Below, piece by piece: positions 1 through 9,053 of a stretch of 64,000 bases of DNA. Each line of letters starts with the position of its first letter. The first letter of the stretch is position 1. Below the pieces are notes generated by a model. It saw only the letters and a list, made by a program, of their open reading frames with translations. It had not been told where the DNA came from and ran no database searches. A program made the position numbers and the translations under genes. This DNA comes from Streptomyces graminofaciens (GTDB taxonomy: Bacteria > Actinomycetota > Actinomycetes > Streptomycetales > Streptomycetaceae), in NCBI RefSeq assembly GCF_030294945.1, contig NZ_AP018448.1:11442501-11506500 (forward strand). Reading direction: 5' to 3'.

Positions 1-3000
1 GACATACGCCTGACCGACGTCGCGTTCCTCCAGCCGCTGCGCCTGGACGCGGAGCGGCCCGCACGGCTGCAACTGGTGCTGCGGCCCGCCGAGGACGGGC
101 GGCGGGAGTTCACCATCTCCTCGGCGGCCACCGGCACCGGGCAAGCACGATGGGAGCGGCACGTCACCGGGCGTGTCGCCCCAAGCGCGGACGACACACC
201 CCCGAGGACCGAGCCGCTCGCCGAGCTGCGCGCCGAGTGCAGGCGGGACGTCGACCTGTCGGCGGTCTACACCGGACTCGGCGCCCTCGGCATCGACTAC
301 GGCCCCGCCTTCCGAGGACTCGCACAAGGTCACCGCGCGGGCGGCGCCGCCCTCGGCCGGCTCGCGCCGAAGCCCGCCGCCGGACATCTCCTGCACCCCG
401 CCGTCCTCGACGCCGCCTTCCACACGGCCGCCCTGCCGGGGGACGCACCCGAGGGCCGGGCCTTCGTGCCCGCCGGGGTCGGACGCCTGCGGTTCACGGG
501 GCTGACGACCACGCCCACGTGGGTGACCTGCCGACTGCGTTCCGTGGACGGCGACACCGCGCTCCTCGACCTCGCCCTGTTCGACGAGGACGAGCAACTC
601 GTCCTGGAGGCCGTGGAGTTCAGGCTCGCCGCGCTCTCGCCGCTGGACGGCGCCCTCTTCGAGACCCGCTGGCAGCCCCGCCCGGCCGCGAAGGAGGCTC
701 CCGGCGGCGGCAGTTGGCTGATCCTCGCCGACGACACGGGTGTGGCCGCCGCGCTCGCCGACCGGCTGAGCCAGGCCGCCGTGCCGCATGTGATCGCCCG
801 CAGGGGCGAGGGGTTCGCGGTCGAGGGCCCCGGCCGCTACGTCCTGGACCCGGCCGATCAGCGGCACCTGGCCCGCCTGTTCGACGAGGCCTACCCGGAC
901 GCGCCGCCCGGCCGAGTGGTCCAACTCTCCGCACTCGACGCCCCCGCGGTGACCGACGACCGTACGGCCGAGGAGGCGGCCCGCCTGGCCTGCCTGAGCA
1001 CACTGCACCTGGTGCGGACCCTCGCCGAACGGCCGGCGCACGGCCGGGCGCCACGCCTCTTCGTGGTCGCCCGCGGCAGCCAGGCCGCCGGTGACAGTAC
1101 GCGGGTGACGCACCCGGAGCAGGCCCTGGCCTGGGGCTTCGGCCTCGCGGTGGCCCAGGAGCACCCGGAACTGGCGACCACCCTCATCGACCTGCCGCCC
1201 AGCAGCGGTACGGACGCACTGCCTCTCGGTGACCGTACGGACGCCCTGCCTCCCCGCGACGGTACGGACGCCCTGCCGCCCATCGACGGCATCGACGCCC
1301 TGTGGACCCAGCTGCGCCACGCCGACGACGAACGCCTCGTCGCGCTGCGCGGAGCGGGCCGCCTGGTGCCCCGCCTGACCCGCACCCGCCCCGACGACGG
1401 CGGACACGGCCGGATCACCCCCGACGGCGTGTATCTGATCACCGGTGGCCTCGGCGGCCTCGGCCGGGTCGTCGCCGAGCGACTGGTCCGGCGCGGCGCC
1501 CGCGGCCTCGCCCTGCTGAGCCGGGGAACCCCGGGCCCGGACACCGCCGACTGGATCAAGGGCCTGGAGGAACGCGGCGTCACCGTGCTCCTGCCCCGCG
1601 CCGACGTCGCCGACCGCGCCGGTCTCAGGACCGCCCTGGACGCCGTACGACACGAAGCCGGGCCGATCGCCGGAGTCGTCCACGCGGCCGGTGTCCTCGA
1701 CGACGCGACCGTGGCGAACCTGACCGACGAACGCGTCCTGCGCGTCCTCGCCCCCAAGGTCCTCGGCACCACCCTCCTCACCGAACTGGTCCCCGAAGCA
1801 CATGACTTGGTGCTGTTCGCCTCGGCGGCCGGTCTCCTCGGTTCCGCCGGGCAGAGTCCGTACTCGGCGGCGAACGCCTTCCTCGACGCGTGGGCCCACC
1901 ACCTCGCCCGCACCGGCCGCCGGGCGCTGAGCCTGGACTGGGGTGCCTGGACGGGCGTCGGCATGGTCGCCGAATCCGGCACCCGCGCCACCGAGACGGC
2001 CCGCTCCGGCCTGGTCGCCTTCTCCCCGCAGGACGGCGGCGAACTCTTCGACCGGGTCCTGTCCACCGAGCGCCGCCAGCTCGCACCCCTCGCCCTGGAC
2101 TGGGAGATGCTCGCCCTCGACCCAGGCGCCGCCCGCACGCGCCCGATCCTCGGTGACCTGATCACCCTCCCGACGGGCGGTTCACAGACACCGGACGCCC
2201 TGGTCGAGCAGGTCCTCGACGCCACGACGGACACCGAGCGCGCCGAGCGGATCGAAGCGTACGTACGGGCCAGGGTCCGTGATGTCTCCGGCGGCGGCGC
2301 CGAGGTGTCCGCGACCACGGCCCTGAAGGAACTCGGCCTGGACTCCCTGATGCTGGTGCGGCTCCGCAACGCCTTCGCCCGCGAACTGGGCGTGGAACTC
2401 CCGGCCGCCGCCGTCTTCTCGGCCGCCGACATCCGGGGCCTCGCCCGGACCCTCGCGGCCGCCCTGCCCGAACGGGCCACGGACACGGCGACACAGCCCA
2501 CCCCGGAGACCGTGCCCGACAGCGAACTGCGGCCCGCCACCCGCGATGTCGTACGACTGCTCAGGAGCGCGTCGGCGAACATGCCGGGCGCCGCGCACGC
2601 CGTCGGCCTCGCCGTACGCCTCACCACCCCGACCACCCGCGACGCCCTCACCGGCATCCTCACCAGGCTCGCCGGACGGCACGCGGCCCTGCGCACGGCG
2701 ATCGTCTCCGGGAGCACCGGTGGCGCACGGCAGCTGCGGGTCGAGCGGGAGCCCGCGGAGCCGTTGCTGCGCTGGACGACCGCGACCGCCGATGCCGGAC
2801 TCGACGCCGGCGACCGGCTGCGCGCGCTGCTGGAACCGCCGTTCGACCTGGCGACGGCACCCCTGTGGCGCTTCGAACTGCTCGACGGCGGTACGGACCA
2901 CGGCCAGACCCTGGTCTTCGGCGCCCACCACGCGGTGAGCGACCTCCAGTCGCTCCTGCTGGTCGCGGGCGAGATCGACGCGGAACTCACCGGCACCCCG

Positions 3001-5442
3001 CTCGGCGACACGGTCACCAACCGGGACATCGACCTGCTGATCGAGGCGCAGCAACCAGGGCCGCGCACAGCCGCGTCGAACGGACCCGACGAGTGGCGCG
3101 AGGCCTTCCACGGCAGCGCCCGCCTCGACCTGACCCTCGCCCGGCCACGCCCGCAGCAGCGGTCGTACCGCGCCGGAAGCGTCACCGTCACGATCCCCGA
3201 CGGACTCATGGCGCAGGTCTCGGCGGCCGCCGGCGGCCTCGCCGTCACCCCCGCCGCCTTCTGCCTCGGCGCCCTGACCGTCCTGCTGGCCCGCAGGCGC
3301 GAACGTGAGCGTTTCGTGCTCGCCGTGCCCGTGGACACCCGCATCCACGCCGACGCGTTCGACGCGGTGGGCTTCTTCGGAGTCCCGGTGCCGTTCCCGG
3401 CGGAAGCCCGTGCGGGGGAGCGGATCGAGGAGGTGTTGCGCCGCACCGACGCCCGTCTCGCGAAGGTCCTCGCCAAGGGCGTCATGTTCTCCGACGTCCT
3501 GCCGACCCTGGCCAAGCAGGGCCTGTATCGGGCCGACGCGCCCCTGGTCGAGGTGTACTTCAACTACGTACGGTCGGCCTCGGGTCGACTGACGAACCTG
3601 GAGGTGCTGCCCGTCGGCACGGGCTACTCCGACCTCGACCTCATGATCACCATGACGCCGGACGCGGGCAGCGTCCGCCTCGACCACAACCTCGACATCC
3701 TGGACGCGGCGACCGCGACGGGACTGGGGGAGGAGTTCCTGGGGCTGCTCGCGGCGGCGGTGGACGATCCGACGGCGCCGGTGCGTGTGACGGTCGAGGA
3801 CCCAACGGCACCGGTGCGTACGACGGCCGAGAGCACCCCGGTCACAGCGGCCCCGCGCCGCGGCCTCGCCCTCGCCGCCACCTTCGCCCTCGGCAACCTT
3901 CCCCTGATGATCGGGACGGCGGTCGGCGAGGGTGCGCCCGACGGCGGCCCGACCGTCGCCGAAGCCCCTTACCACCAGGTGCTGGCAAGCCTCCGCGATC
4001 CCTCCGGCGTCTTCGCCGACCCCACGACCACCGTGGGCGTGGCGCTGCTGCGGGCGACGGACCTGGAACGGTTCGGCCCGGTGGACGACGCACTCCTCGC
4101 CGAGCTGCGCACCGCGTACCCGGCCGCGCTGCGGGCCGTCGCCGAGCGCACCCGCAAGTCGCTGATCGTCGGCTTCCTGCCCTCCGGCCGCGACGACGAA
4201 CGCCTCGCACGATGGGAGCGCGAGATCGCCGCAGAGTTGGCCGAACAGCCCGGCATCGCGGTACTCGGCCCCGACGACTGGACCCGCCACCACTCCGTCG
4301 CCGAACGCTTCGACGAGCGCACCGAACGCCTCGCCCACCTGCCCTTCACCGCGCACTTCCAGGCGGCGGTGGCCCTGCGCCTCGCCGAGGCCGTACGGGC
4401 GGTGGGGCGCCCCGCGCCGAAGGTGATCGCCGTCGACGGCGACGAGACCCTGTGGGGCGGGGTCGCCGGGGAGATCGGACCGGAGGCGGTGGACCTGACC
4501 GGCCCACGCGCGCTGCTGGCCCGCAGGCTGCTCCAGTGGCGGGCGGCGGGCGCGCTGCTGGCGCTGGTCAGCAACAACGACGAGGACACCGTCCGTGCCG
4601 TACTGGATCGCCCGGACAGCCTCCTCAAGCCGGAACACTTCAGCGTCCTGTCCGCCGCCTGGGGCCCCAAGCCGGTCCGCCTGGCCGACGCGGCGAGCAC
4701 TCTCAACCTGGGCCTGGACAGCTTCCTCTTCCTGGACGACAACCCGGCCGAGATCGCCAAGATGCGTGCCGCCCTGCCGCAGGTGCTGTCCGTGACCTGC
4801 CCGCCGACGCCCGAAATGCCCGATTTCCTGTGCCGGTTGTGGCCGCTCGTCCCGGCCGCCGCGACGGCCGAGGACGCGCTCCGGGCACGTTTCTACGAGC
4901 AGGAGCGCGAGCGTGACTCCGTACGCGAGCAGCAGGCCGACTTCGAGGAGTTCCTGGCCGAGCTGGAACTGGAGGTCGACATCAGGGCCCTGACCGACGA
5001 CGACGTCCAGCGGGCCGAACAACTCGTCCGCCGCACCAACCAGTTCACCCTGCGCGCCCGTTCCGCCGACGGCGGCGACGTCGCCCGCTGGCGCGAGCGC
5101 GGCGAGGTGTGGACGGCGGCGGCCCGGGACCGGTTCGGCGACTACGGCCAGATCGGCCTGCTCGCCCTGCGCCCCGACGGCGACCAACTCGAGGTCCTGG
5201 CCTGGATGATGAGCTGCCGCGCGCTCGGCCGGGGCGTCGAGGAACGCCTGCTGGGGTGGCTCGCCGACCACGCCGACGAACTGGGCTGCGCCAAGGTCCA
5301 CCTGACGGCGGAACGAACCCCGCGCAACACACCGGCCCGGCGTATCGTCGCCGCGCTCGGCGGCGGGGACGTGGACGACGAGCGACTGGACCTCGTGGTC
5401 ACACCGGAACACCTGCGGGCGTTCCGCTCCTGGCGGCAGTGA
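1..5442 (+). CDS. Type I PKS/NRPS-like megasynthase, 5'-truncated (DH-KR-ACP-C-FkbH)
   Basis: The frame is open from base 1 and ends at TGA 5440-5442, so 1,813 codons of a longer gene are visible. Order seen: the end of a dehydratase (HPAVLDAAFH, Asp at codon 137); a structural KR half; a ketoreductase with TGGLGGLGR near codon 481, a B-type LDD motif at about 567 and the catalytic Tyr (SPYSAAN) at 621; an acyl carrier protein with LGLDSL (Ser 782); a condensation-type domain with HHAVSD (codons 976-981); and a C-terminal FkbH domain with the HAD nucleophile motif DGDETLWGG (Asp 1479) followed by a GNAT-like half. KS and AT must lie upstream. Inference: the module forms a beta-hydroxy or alkene unit; the condensation domain has no partner adenylation domain here. 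The carrier protein-reductase follows 52 bp downstream. What the FkbH domain loads is not evident, since no methoxymalonyl genes accompany it. Confidence 0.9.
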   Translation, partial: DIRLTDVAFLQPLRLDAERPARLQLVLRPAEDGRREFTISSAATGTGQARWERHVTGRVAPSADDTPPRTEPLAELRAECRRDVDLSAVYTGLGALGIDYGPAFRGLAQGHRAGGAALGRLAPKPAAGHLLHPAVLDAAFHTAALPGDAPEGRAFVPAGVGRLRFTGLTTTPTWVTCRLRSVDGDTALLDLALFDEDEQLVLEAVEFRLAALSPLDGALFETRWQPRPAAKEAPGGGSWLILADDTGVAAALADRLSQAAVPHVIARRGEGFAVEGPGRYVLDPADQRHLARLFDEAYPDAPPGRVVQLSALDAPAVTDDRTAEEAARLACLSTLHLVRTLAERPAHGRAPRLFVVARGSQAAGDSTRVTHPEQALAWGFGLAVAQEHPELATTLIDLPPSSGTDALPLGDRTDALPPRDGTDALPPIDGIDALWTQLRHADDERLVALRGAGRLVPRLTRTRPDDGGHGRITPDGVYLITGGLGGLGRVVAERLVRRGARGLALLSRGTPGPDTADWIKGLEERGVTVLLPRADVADRAGLRTALDAVRHEAGPIAGVVHAAGVLDDATVANLTDERVLRVLAPKVLGTTLLTELVPEAHDLVLFASAAGLLGSAGQSPYSAANAFLDAWAHHLARTGRRALSLDWGAWTGVGMVAESGTRATETARSGLVAFSPQDGGELFDRVLSTERRQLAPLALDWEMLALDPGAARTRPILGDLITLPTGGSQTPDALVEQVLDATTDTERAERIEAYVRARVRDVSGGGAEVSATTALKELGLDSLMLVRLRNAFARELGVELPAAAVFSAADIRGLARTLAAALPERATDTATQPTPETVPDSELRPATRDVVRLLRSASANMPGAAHAVGLAVRLTTPTTRDALTGILTRLAGRHAALRTAIVSGSTGGARQLRVEREPAEPLLRWTTATADAGLDAGDRLRALLEPPFDLATAPLWRFELLDGGTDHGQTLVFGAHHAVSDLQSLLLVAGEIDAELTGTPLGDTVTNRDIDLLIEAQQPGPRTAASNGPDEWREAFHGSARLDLTLARPRPQQRSYRAGSVTVTIPDGLMAQVSAAAGGLAVTPAAFCLGALTVLLARRRERERFVLAVPVDTRIHADAFDAVGFFGVPVPFPAEARAGERIEEVLRRTDARLAKVLAKGVMFSDVLPTLAKQGLYRADAPLVEVYFNYVRSASGRLTNLEVLPVGTGYSDLDLMITMTPDAGSVRLDHNLDILDAATATGLGEEFLGLLAAAVDDPTAPVRVTVEDPTAPVRTTAESTPVTAAPRRGLALAATFALGNLPLMIGTAVGEGAPDGGPTVAEAPYHQVLASLRDPSGVFADPTTTVGVALLRATDLERFGPVDDALLAELRTAYPAALRAVAERTRKSLIVGFLPSGRDDERLARWEREIAAELAEQPGIAVLGPDDWTRHHSVAERFDERTERLAHLPFTAHFQAAVALRLAEAVRAVGRPAPKVIAVDGDETLWGGVAGEIGPEAVDLTGPRALLARRLLQWRAAGALLALVSNNDEDTVRAVLDRPDSLLKPEHFSVLSAAWGPKPVRLADAASTLNLGLDSFLFLDDNPAEIAKMRAALPQVLSVTCPPTPEMPDFLCRLWPLVPAAATAEDALRARFYEQERERDSVREQQADFEEFLAELELEVDIRALTDDDVQRAEQLVRRTNQFTLRARSADGGDVARWRERGEVWTAAARDRFGDYGQIGLLALRPDGDQLEVLAWMMSCRALGRGVEERLLGWLADHADELGCAKVHLTAERTPRNTPARRIVAALGGGDVDDERLDLVVTPEHLRAFRSWRQ
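1207..1305 (+). repeat. 27-bp in-frame tandem repeat in PKS linker
   Basis: Three full copies and one partial copy of a 27-bp unit (1207-1233, 1234-1260, 1261-1287, 1288-1305) encode repeats of the 9-residue unit GTDALPPRD. They sit in the linker ahead of the ketoreductase Rossmann motif. Because the unit is a multiple of three, copy changes keep the frame. Confidence 0.9.
3766..3831 (+). repeat. 33-bp in-frame tandem duplication in PKS linker
   Basis: Two adjacent 33-bp units (3766-3798 and 3799-3831) encode DPTAPVRVTVE and DPTAPVRTTAE. They form the linker between the condensation-type domain and the FkbH domain. Confidence 0.9.
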
Positions 5443-5494
5443 GGGGGCGCGGCAGCAGTGAGGGAAAGGACGGCGGACAACGTGAAGGGCTCTC

Positions 5495-7852
5495 ATGGGT
5501 GACGTGAACGACGGCGCGCGGGCATACGCCGAGTCGATCGAGCGGGGCGGTGGCGGGCTCGGCGTGGACGACCTGCTGGCGAAGGTCATGACGGCGGGTG
5601 CGTCCGAGTCCGGGGAGATCGCAGCTCAGGCCGCCGCACCGGCCGCCGAGGGTGCCCTGGACGTGGACACCCTGGCCGCCACCATCGCCACCGCGGCGGG
5701 CCGCCATCTCCCCGAGGGCCGTCTCTCACCCGACGCGGACTTCTTCGACGCGGGCGGCACCTCCGTCCACGCCGTGGAACTCGTCGCGGAGCTGGAGAGC
5801 GAACTCGGCATGGAGTTCGACCTGGACGAGGTGTTCGCCGACGCGAGGCCGATCAGCCTGGCCCGGCGGTGGCTGGAGGCGAGTGGGGCCACACACGCCC
5901 CGCCGGCAGCCCCGGTCGTCTCTCCGACCGCCCCCGCCCCGCTCACCCTTCCGGCCGCCGCGCCCTACGCCCCGCCGCCCCCGGTCCTGCCGGCCACTGC
6001 CCCCGCCGCCCCCTACACCACCGCCCGCCCCGAGGACCTCGAACAGATCCTCGCCGACCTCGCCCTCGCCGACCGCCTCCCCTTCACCCGCTCGCCCGAG
6101 CCGCTGCCGCCCCGCCGCGTCCTGCTGACCGGAGCCACCGGCTTCCTCGGCAGCCATATGCTCCTGGACCTGCTGCGGCACAGCGACGCGCACGTCTACT
6201 GCCTGGTGCGCGCGGCCGACCAGGAGACGGCCACGGCCCGGCTCGGCGAAGCGCTGAAGAGCTACCGGCTGCCCTGGTCGTCGGAGATCCGCCGCCGGAT
6301 CACGGTCCTCCCCGGCGACATCCGCCTGCCCCGCCTCGGCCTCGACGACGAGCTGTGGCACCGCCTCGCCCACGAACTGGACAGCGTCGTCGGCGTCGCG
6401 GCGGCCGTGGACTTCCTACGCGGCTACCACTCGCTGCGCACCAGCAACGTCCTCGGCGCCCTCACGCTCGCCGAACTGGCGGCGACCGGCCGCCCCAAGC
6501 CGCTGCACCACATCTCCTCCATCGCCGTCTTCAACGAGGTCGGCATCACCGCCATGGGCGAGGACGACCCGCTCGCCCACATCGACCGCCTCATCGCCGG
6601 CTACGACCAGACCAAGTGGACCGCCGAGGTCGCGCTGCGCCGCGCCCGCGACCACGGCCTGCTGGTGACGGCCATGCGCCCGGGCGGCATCGGCGGCCAC
6701 ACCAGGACCGGCGCGTACAACCCGCAGGACCTCAGCAGCGGCCTGATCTCCGCCTTCGCCCGCTTCCGCACGGTCCCTGCCTTCCGTTACCTCAACGCGG
6801 CGCCGGTGGACTGGGTGAGCCGCACCGCCGTCGCCGTCATCTGCGAACCCGACGCCTGGGGCTACGACTACAACCTCACCGGCGTCCCCAACACCCTCGA
6901 CGATGTCGTACGCGACATGGCCCTCGGCGGTATGCACGTCCGCGTGCAGGACTGGGACGCATGGCGGGCCGACGCCCTGGCCCGCCTCCAGGCCGAGCCG
7001 GTTCCCGAACTGACCTTCCTCACCCGGGTGTTGCAGAGCCCCAGCGCGTTGAAGCTGTGCGAGGCGACCCTGAAGGGCCCGGCGGCCGTCGACGACCGCA
7101 CCGCCGCCCTCGTCGAGGCGCTCGGTCTGCCGCCCGCCGCCCGCTATGACGCGCAGGCCCAGCTGAAGACGTTCGAAAAGCTCGCCGACGACGGCCTCGC
7201 CCGGCTGCCCCAGAAGGACGACACCCCCTACCTGTGGTTCACCGAGAACACCGAGGGCACGGTCGGCCCGGTCGGCGCCCCCGCCGACACACCCTGCGCC
7301 ATGCGACTCACCCTCTCCATCGCCGGGATGCACCAGCTGGTGAAGGAACGCCGGGTCGACGTGCAGGGCGAACTCACCTGCCCGGCCCTCCACCCCGAAC
7401 CGGTCGTCGTCGAACGCGGCGACCTCGTCGTCCGCCCCGAGGAGGGCATCCCCGAACAGCACGGCATGCGCCACCAACTCATCAGCTACCAGCTGGAGTT
7501 GGTGGACGCCGACGGTGGCCGCTGGTGGCTGCGCGGCCGCAAGTACGCCCGCGCCCGCCGTGACGTGTGGCGCCAGACCCGTGCCCTGACCGTCGAGATC
7601 GGCCGCGCGGGCGAACCGGCGAGCCTGGCGGGCGAGGTCGTCGTCCCCGCCGACTCCTACGTCCGCGACCAGATCGACGGCATCCACGTCGACCCGCGCC
7701 TGACCGGTCAGGAGAAGCGGGCCGCCAAGCTGACCTGGCTCGCCTGGTTCGGTCTGGAGATGGGCCGCGGACTGCTCGGCCCGTTCGCCCGGGCCGCCGC
7801 GGACCTGCTCGACCTGCGCCGCCCCACCACCCTCACGGAGCGCCACCGATGA
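5495..7852 (+). CDS. Carrier protein-thioester reductase with extra C-terminal domain
   Basis: 785 aa. GAAGG lies 6 nt before the ATG. The N-terminal carrier domain has its phosphopantetheine Ser at 90 (GGTSVHAVEL). A Pro/Ala-rich linker follows, then a short-chain-dehydrogenase-type thioester reductase (about 205-545) with the NAD(P)H motif TGATGFLGS at 212 and the catalytic pair YDQTK (Tyr370, Lys374). Such domains release a carrier-bound acyl chain reductively as an aldehyde or alcohol, so this is the probable off-loading enzyme of the upstream synthase. Residues of about 560-770 form a further domain not normally present in terminal reductases. From memory it resembles the segment after the oxidoreductase domain in large actinobacterial cholesterol-oxidase-like (GMC) proteins; that part is inference. 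The stop overlaps the next start as ATGA, so the two genes are coupled. Confidence 0.85.
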   Translation: MGDVNDGARAYAESIERGGGGLGVDDLLAKVMTAGASESGEIAAQAAAPAAEGALDVDTLAATIATAAGRHLPEGRLSPDADFFDAGGTSVHAVELVAELESELGMEFDLDEVFADARPISLARRWLEASGATHAPPAAPVVSPTAPAPLTLPAAAPYAPPPPVLPATAPAAPYTTARPEDLEQILADLALADRLPFTRSPEPLPPRRVLLTGATGFLGSHMLLDLLRHSDAHVYCLVRAADQETATARLGEALKSYRLPWSSEIRRRITVLPGDIRLPRLGLDDELWHRLAHELDSVVGVAAAVDFLRGYHSLRTSNVLGALTLAELAATGRPKPLHHISSIAVFNEVGITAMGEDDPLAHIDRLIAGYDQTKWTAEVALRRARDHGLLVTAMRPGGIGGHTRTGAYNPQDLSSGLISAFARFRTVPAFRYLNAAPVDWVSRTAVAVICEPDAWGYDYNLTGVPNTLDDVVRDMALGGMHVRVQDWDAWRADALARLQAEPVPELTFLTRVLQSPSALKLCEATLKGPAAVDDRTAALVEALGLPPAARYDAQAQLKTFEKLADDGLARLPQKDDTPYLWFTENTEGTVGPVGAPADTPCAMRLTLSIAGMHQLVKERRVDVQGELTCPALHPEPVVVERGDLVVRPEEGIPEQHGMRHQLISYQLELVDADGGRWWLRGRKYARARRDVWRQTRALTVEIGRAGEPASLAGEVVVPADSYVRDQIDGIHVDPRLTGQEKRAAKLTWLAWFGLEMGRGLLGPFARAAADLLDLRRPTTLTERHR

Positions 7853-8991
7853 TCTTCAGAACGGCCGGTCCCCGGACCACCACCCGACCCGCGCTCCGCC
7901 GGGTCAGGACCACCGCGGCCCTGCGCCCGCTCCAGCACCGCCTGGATCCGGCCCGTGTCGAGGAGATCCCCTTCCAGGCGGCCGACGGCGTACGCCTGGG
8001 CCTCACCCGCGTCGACAGCGGCGAACCGAACCGCCCCGCCGTACTCCTCCTCCACGGGCACACGGCGTCCGCCGACATGTTCCTGCTGCCCGAGACCCGC
8101 AACCTCGTCGACGCCCTCCTCGACGACGGTTACGAACCCTGGCTGCTGGACTGGCGGGGCAGCTGCCGGCTGCCGTACAACGAGACCGGCCAGAGGTACA
8201 CGTACGACGACGTGGCGCTGTACGACATCCCGGCCGCCGTCAACCACATCCGCGGCCGTATCGGCGACCGCCCGCTGTTCGTGGTCGCCCACTGCATCGG
8301 CTCGCTCACCCTGTCGCTGAGCATGACGGCGGGTCTGGTCCCCGGTCTCGCGGGAGTGGTCTCGCAGGGGGTGTTCCTGACCCCGAAGCTCGCGGGCCGC
8401 ACGTCCCTGCGCATGACGGTGGCGGGGGAGCTGCTGAAGTCCCGCATCGACCACATACCGGTCGACTTCCGCAAGGTCGGCCTCCGGTCGAAGTACACGG
8501 CGCTCTTCGCCCTCGCCTCCCGCAAGGCGGACTGCCCCGACCCCACCTGCCAGATCCTGCACAACTCGGCCTGGGGCACCGGCGCCTCGCTCTTCGTCCA
8601 CGAGCATCTGTCGGAGACCACCCACAACCGGCTCGCCGACCTCCTCGGCCCCGCCCCGCTGTGGATCCTCCCGCATCTGCGCCGGATCGAACTGGCCCGC
8701 AGCGTCGTCCGCTGGCACGACACCGACCACCGCTACCAGGCCCTGCCCCCGAACGCGCTGGACGCGGCCGCCCGCATCGACACCCCCGTCCTGCTGATGG
8801 CCGGCAGTGACAACGGCCTGTGGCTGGACTCCCAGCAGCTCTGCCACGACATCCTCGCCCGCCGACAGCCCCAGCTGGACGTGACGTACACCGAGATCCC
8901 GGGCTACGGTCACCTCGACACCTTCCTGGGCCGGGGCGCGGCCCTGGACGTCTTCGGCCACATCCTCGATTTCCTCGGCGAACGACGGTGA
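7849..8991 (+). CDS. Alpha/beta hydrolase with Cys at the nucleophile elbow
   Basis: 380 aa. The ATG at 7849 overlaps the reductase stop (ATGA); the same frame is open further upstream, but only this start is coupled. Fold motifs seen: LLLHGHTASADMF (oxyanion region), the elbow VAHCIGS with Cys149 where most family members have Ser, an acid candidate in AGSDNG, and the His in GYGHLDTFLG. Phrases such as LLDWRGSCRLP and DDVALYDIPAAV recall the hydrolase domain fused to GMC oxidoreductases in actinobacteria, a family that also carries Cys at the elbow as I remember it. Probable role: acyl or thioester hydrolysis or transfer on the product of the upstream synthase. The substrate cannot be read from sequence. 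Confidence 0.8.
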   Translation: MIFRTAGPRTTTRPALRRVRTTAALRPLQHRLDPARVEEIPFQAADGVRLGLTRVDSGEPNRPAVLLLHGHTASADMFLLPETRNLVDALLDDGYEPWLLDWRGSCRLPYNETGQRYTYDDVALYDIPAAVNHIRGRIGDRPLFVVAHCIGSLTLSLSMTAGLVPGLAGVVSQGVFLTPKLAGRTSLRMTVAGELLKSRIDHIPVDFRKVGLRSKYTALFALASRKADCPDPTCQILHNSAWGTGASLFVHEHLSETTHNRLADLLGPAPLWILPHLRRIELARSVVRWHDTDHRYQALPPNALDAAARIDTPVLLMAGSDNGLWLDSQQLCHDILARRQPQLDVTYTEIPGYGHLDTFLGRGAALDVFGHILDFLGERR

Positions 8992-9005
8992 CGCGCGCCC
9001 GGCGG

Positions 9006-9032
9006 CCGGTTAACGTACCGGACAGTAACCGG
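9006..9032. promoter_or_regulatory. Inverted repeat CCGGTTA-N13-TAACCGG
   Basis: Perfect 7-bp arms (9006-9012 and 9026-9032) are spaced 20 bp start to start, about two helical turns. They lie just upstream of the Shine-Dalgarno sequence AGGAGG and the ATG at 9054, as expected for a dimeric repressor operator. The binding protein is unknown. Confidence 0.5.
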
Positions 9033-9053
9033 ACCGCACCGCAGGAGGCCCCC

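Noticed and set aside
891..3563. Long open frame on the minus strand (890 codons) antisense to the PKS
   Set aside because: Product is Arg/Ser-rich without domain motifs; it is a shadow of high third-position GC in the PKS gene.
2182..5589. 1,135-codon antisense open frame
   Set aside because: Same reason; low-complexity Gly/Val/Arg/Gln composition and no family motif, opposite a clear condensation and FkbH domain.
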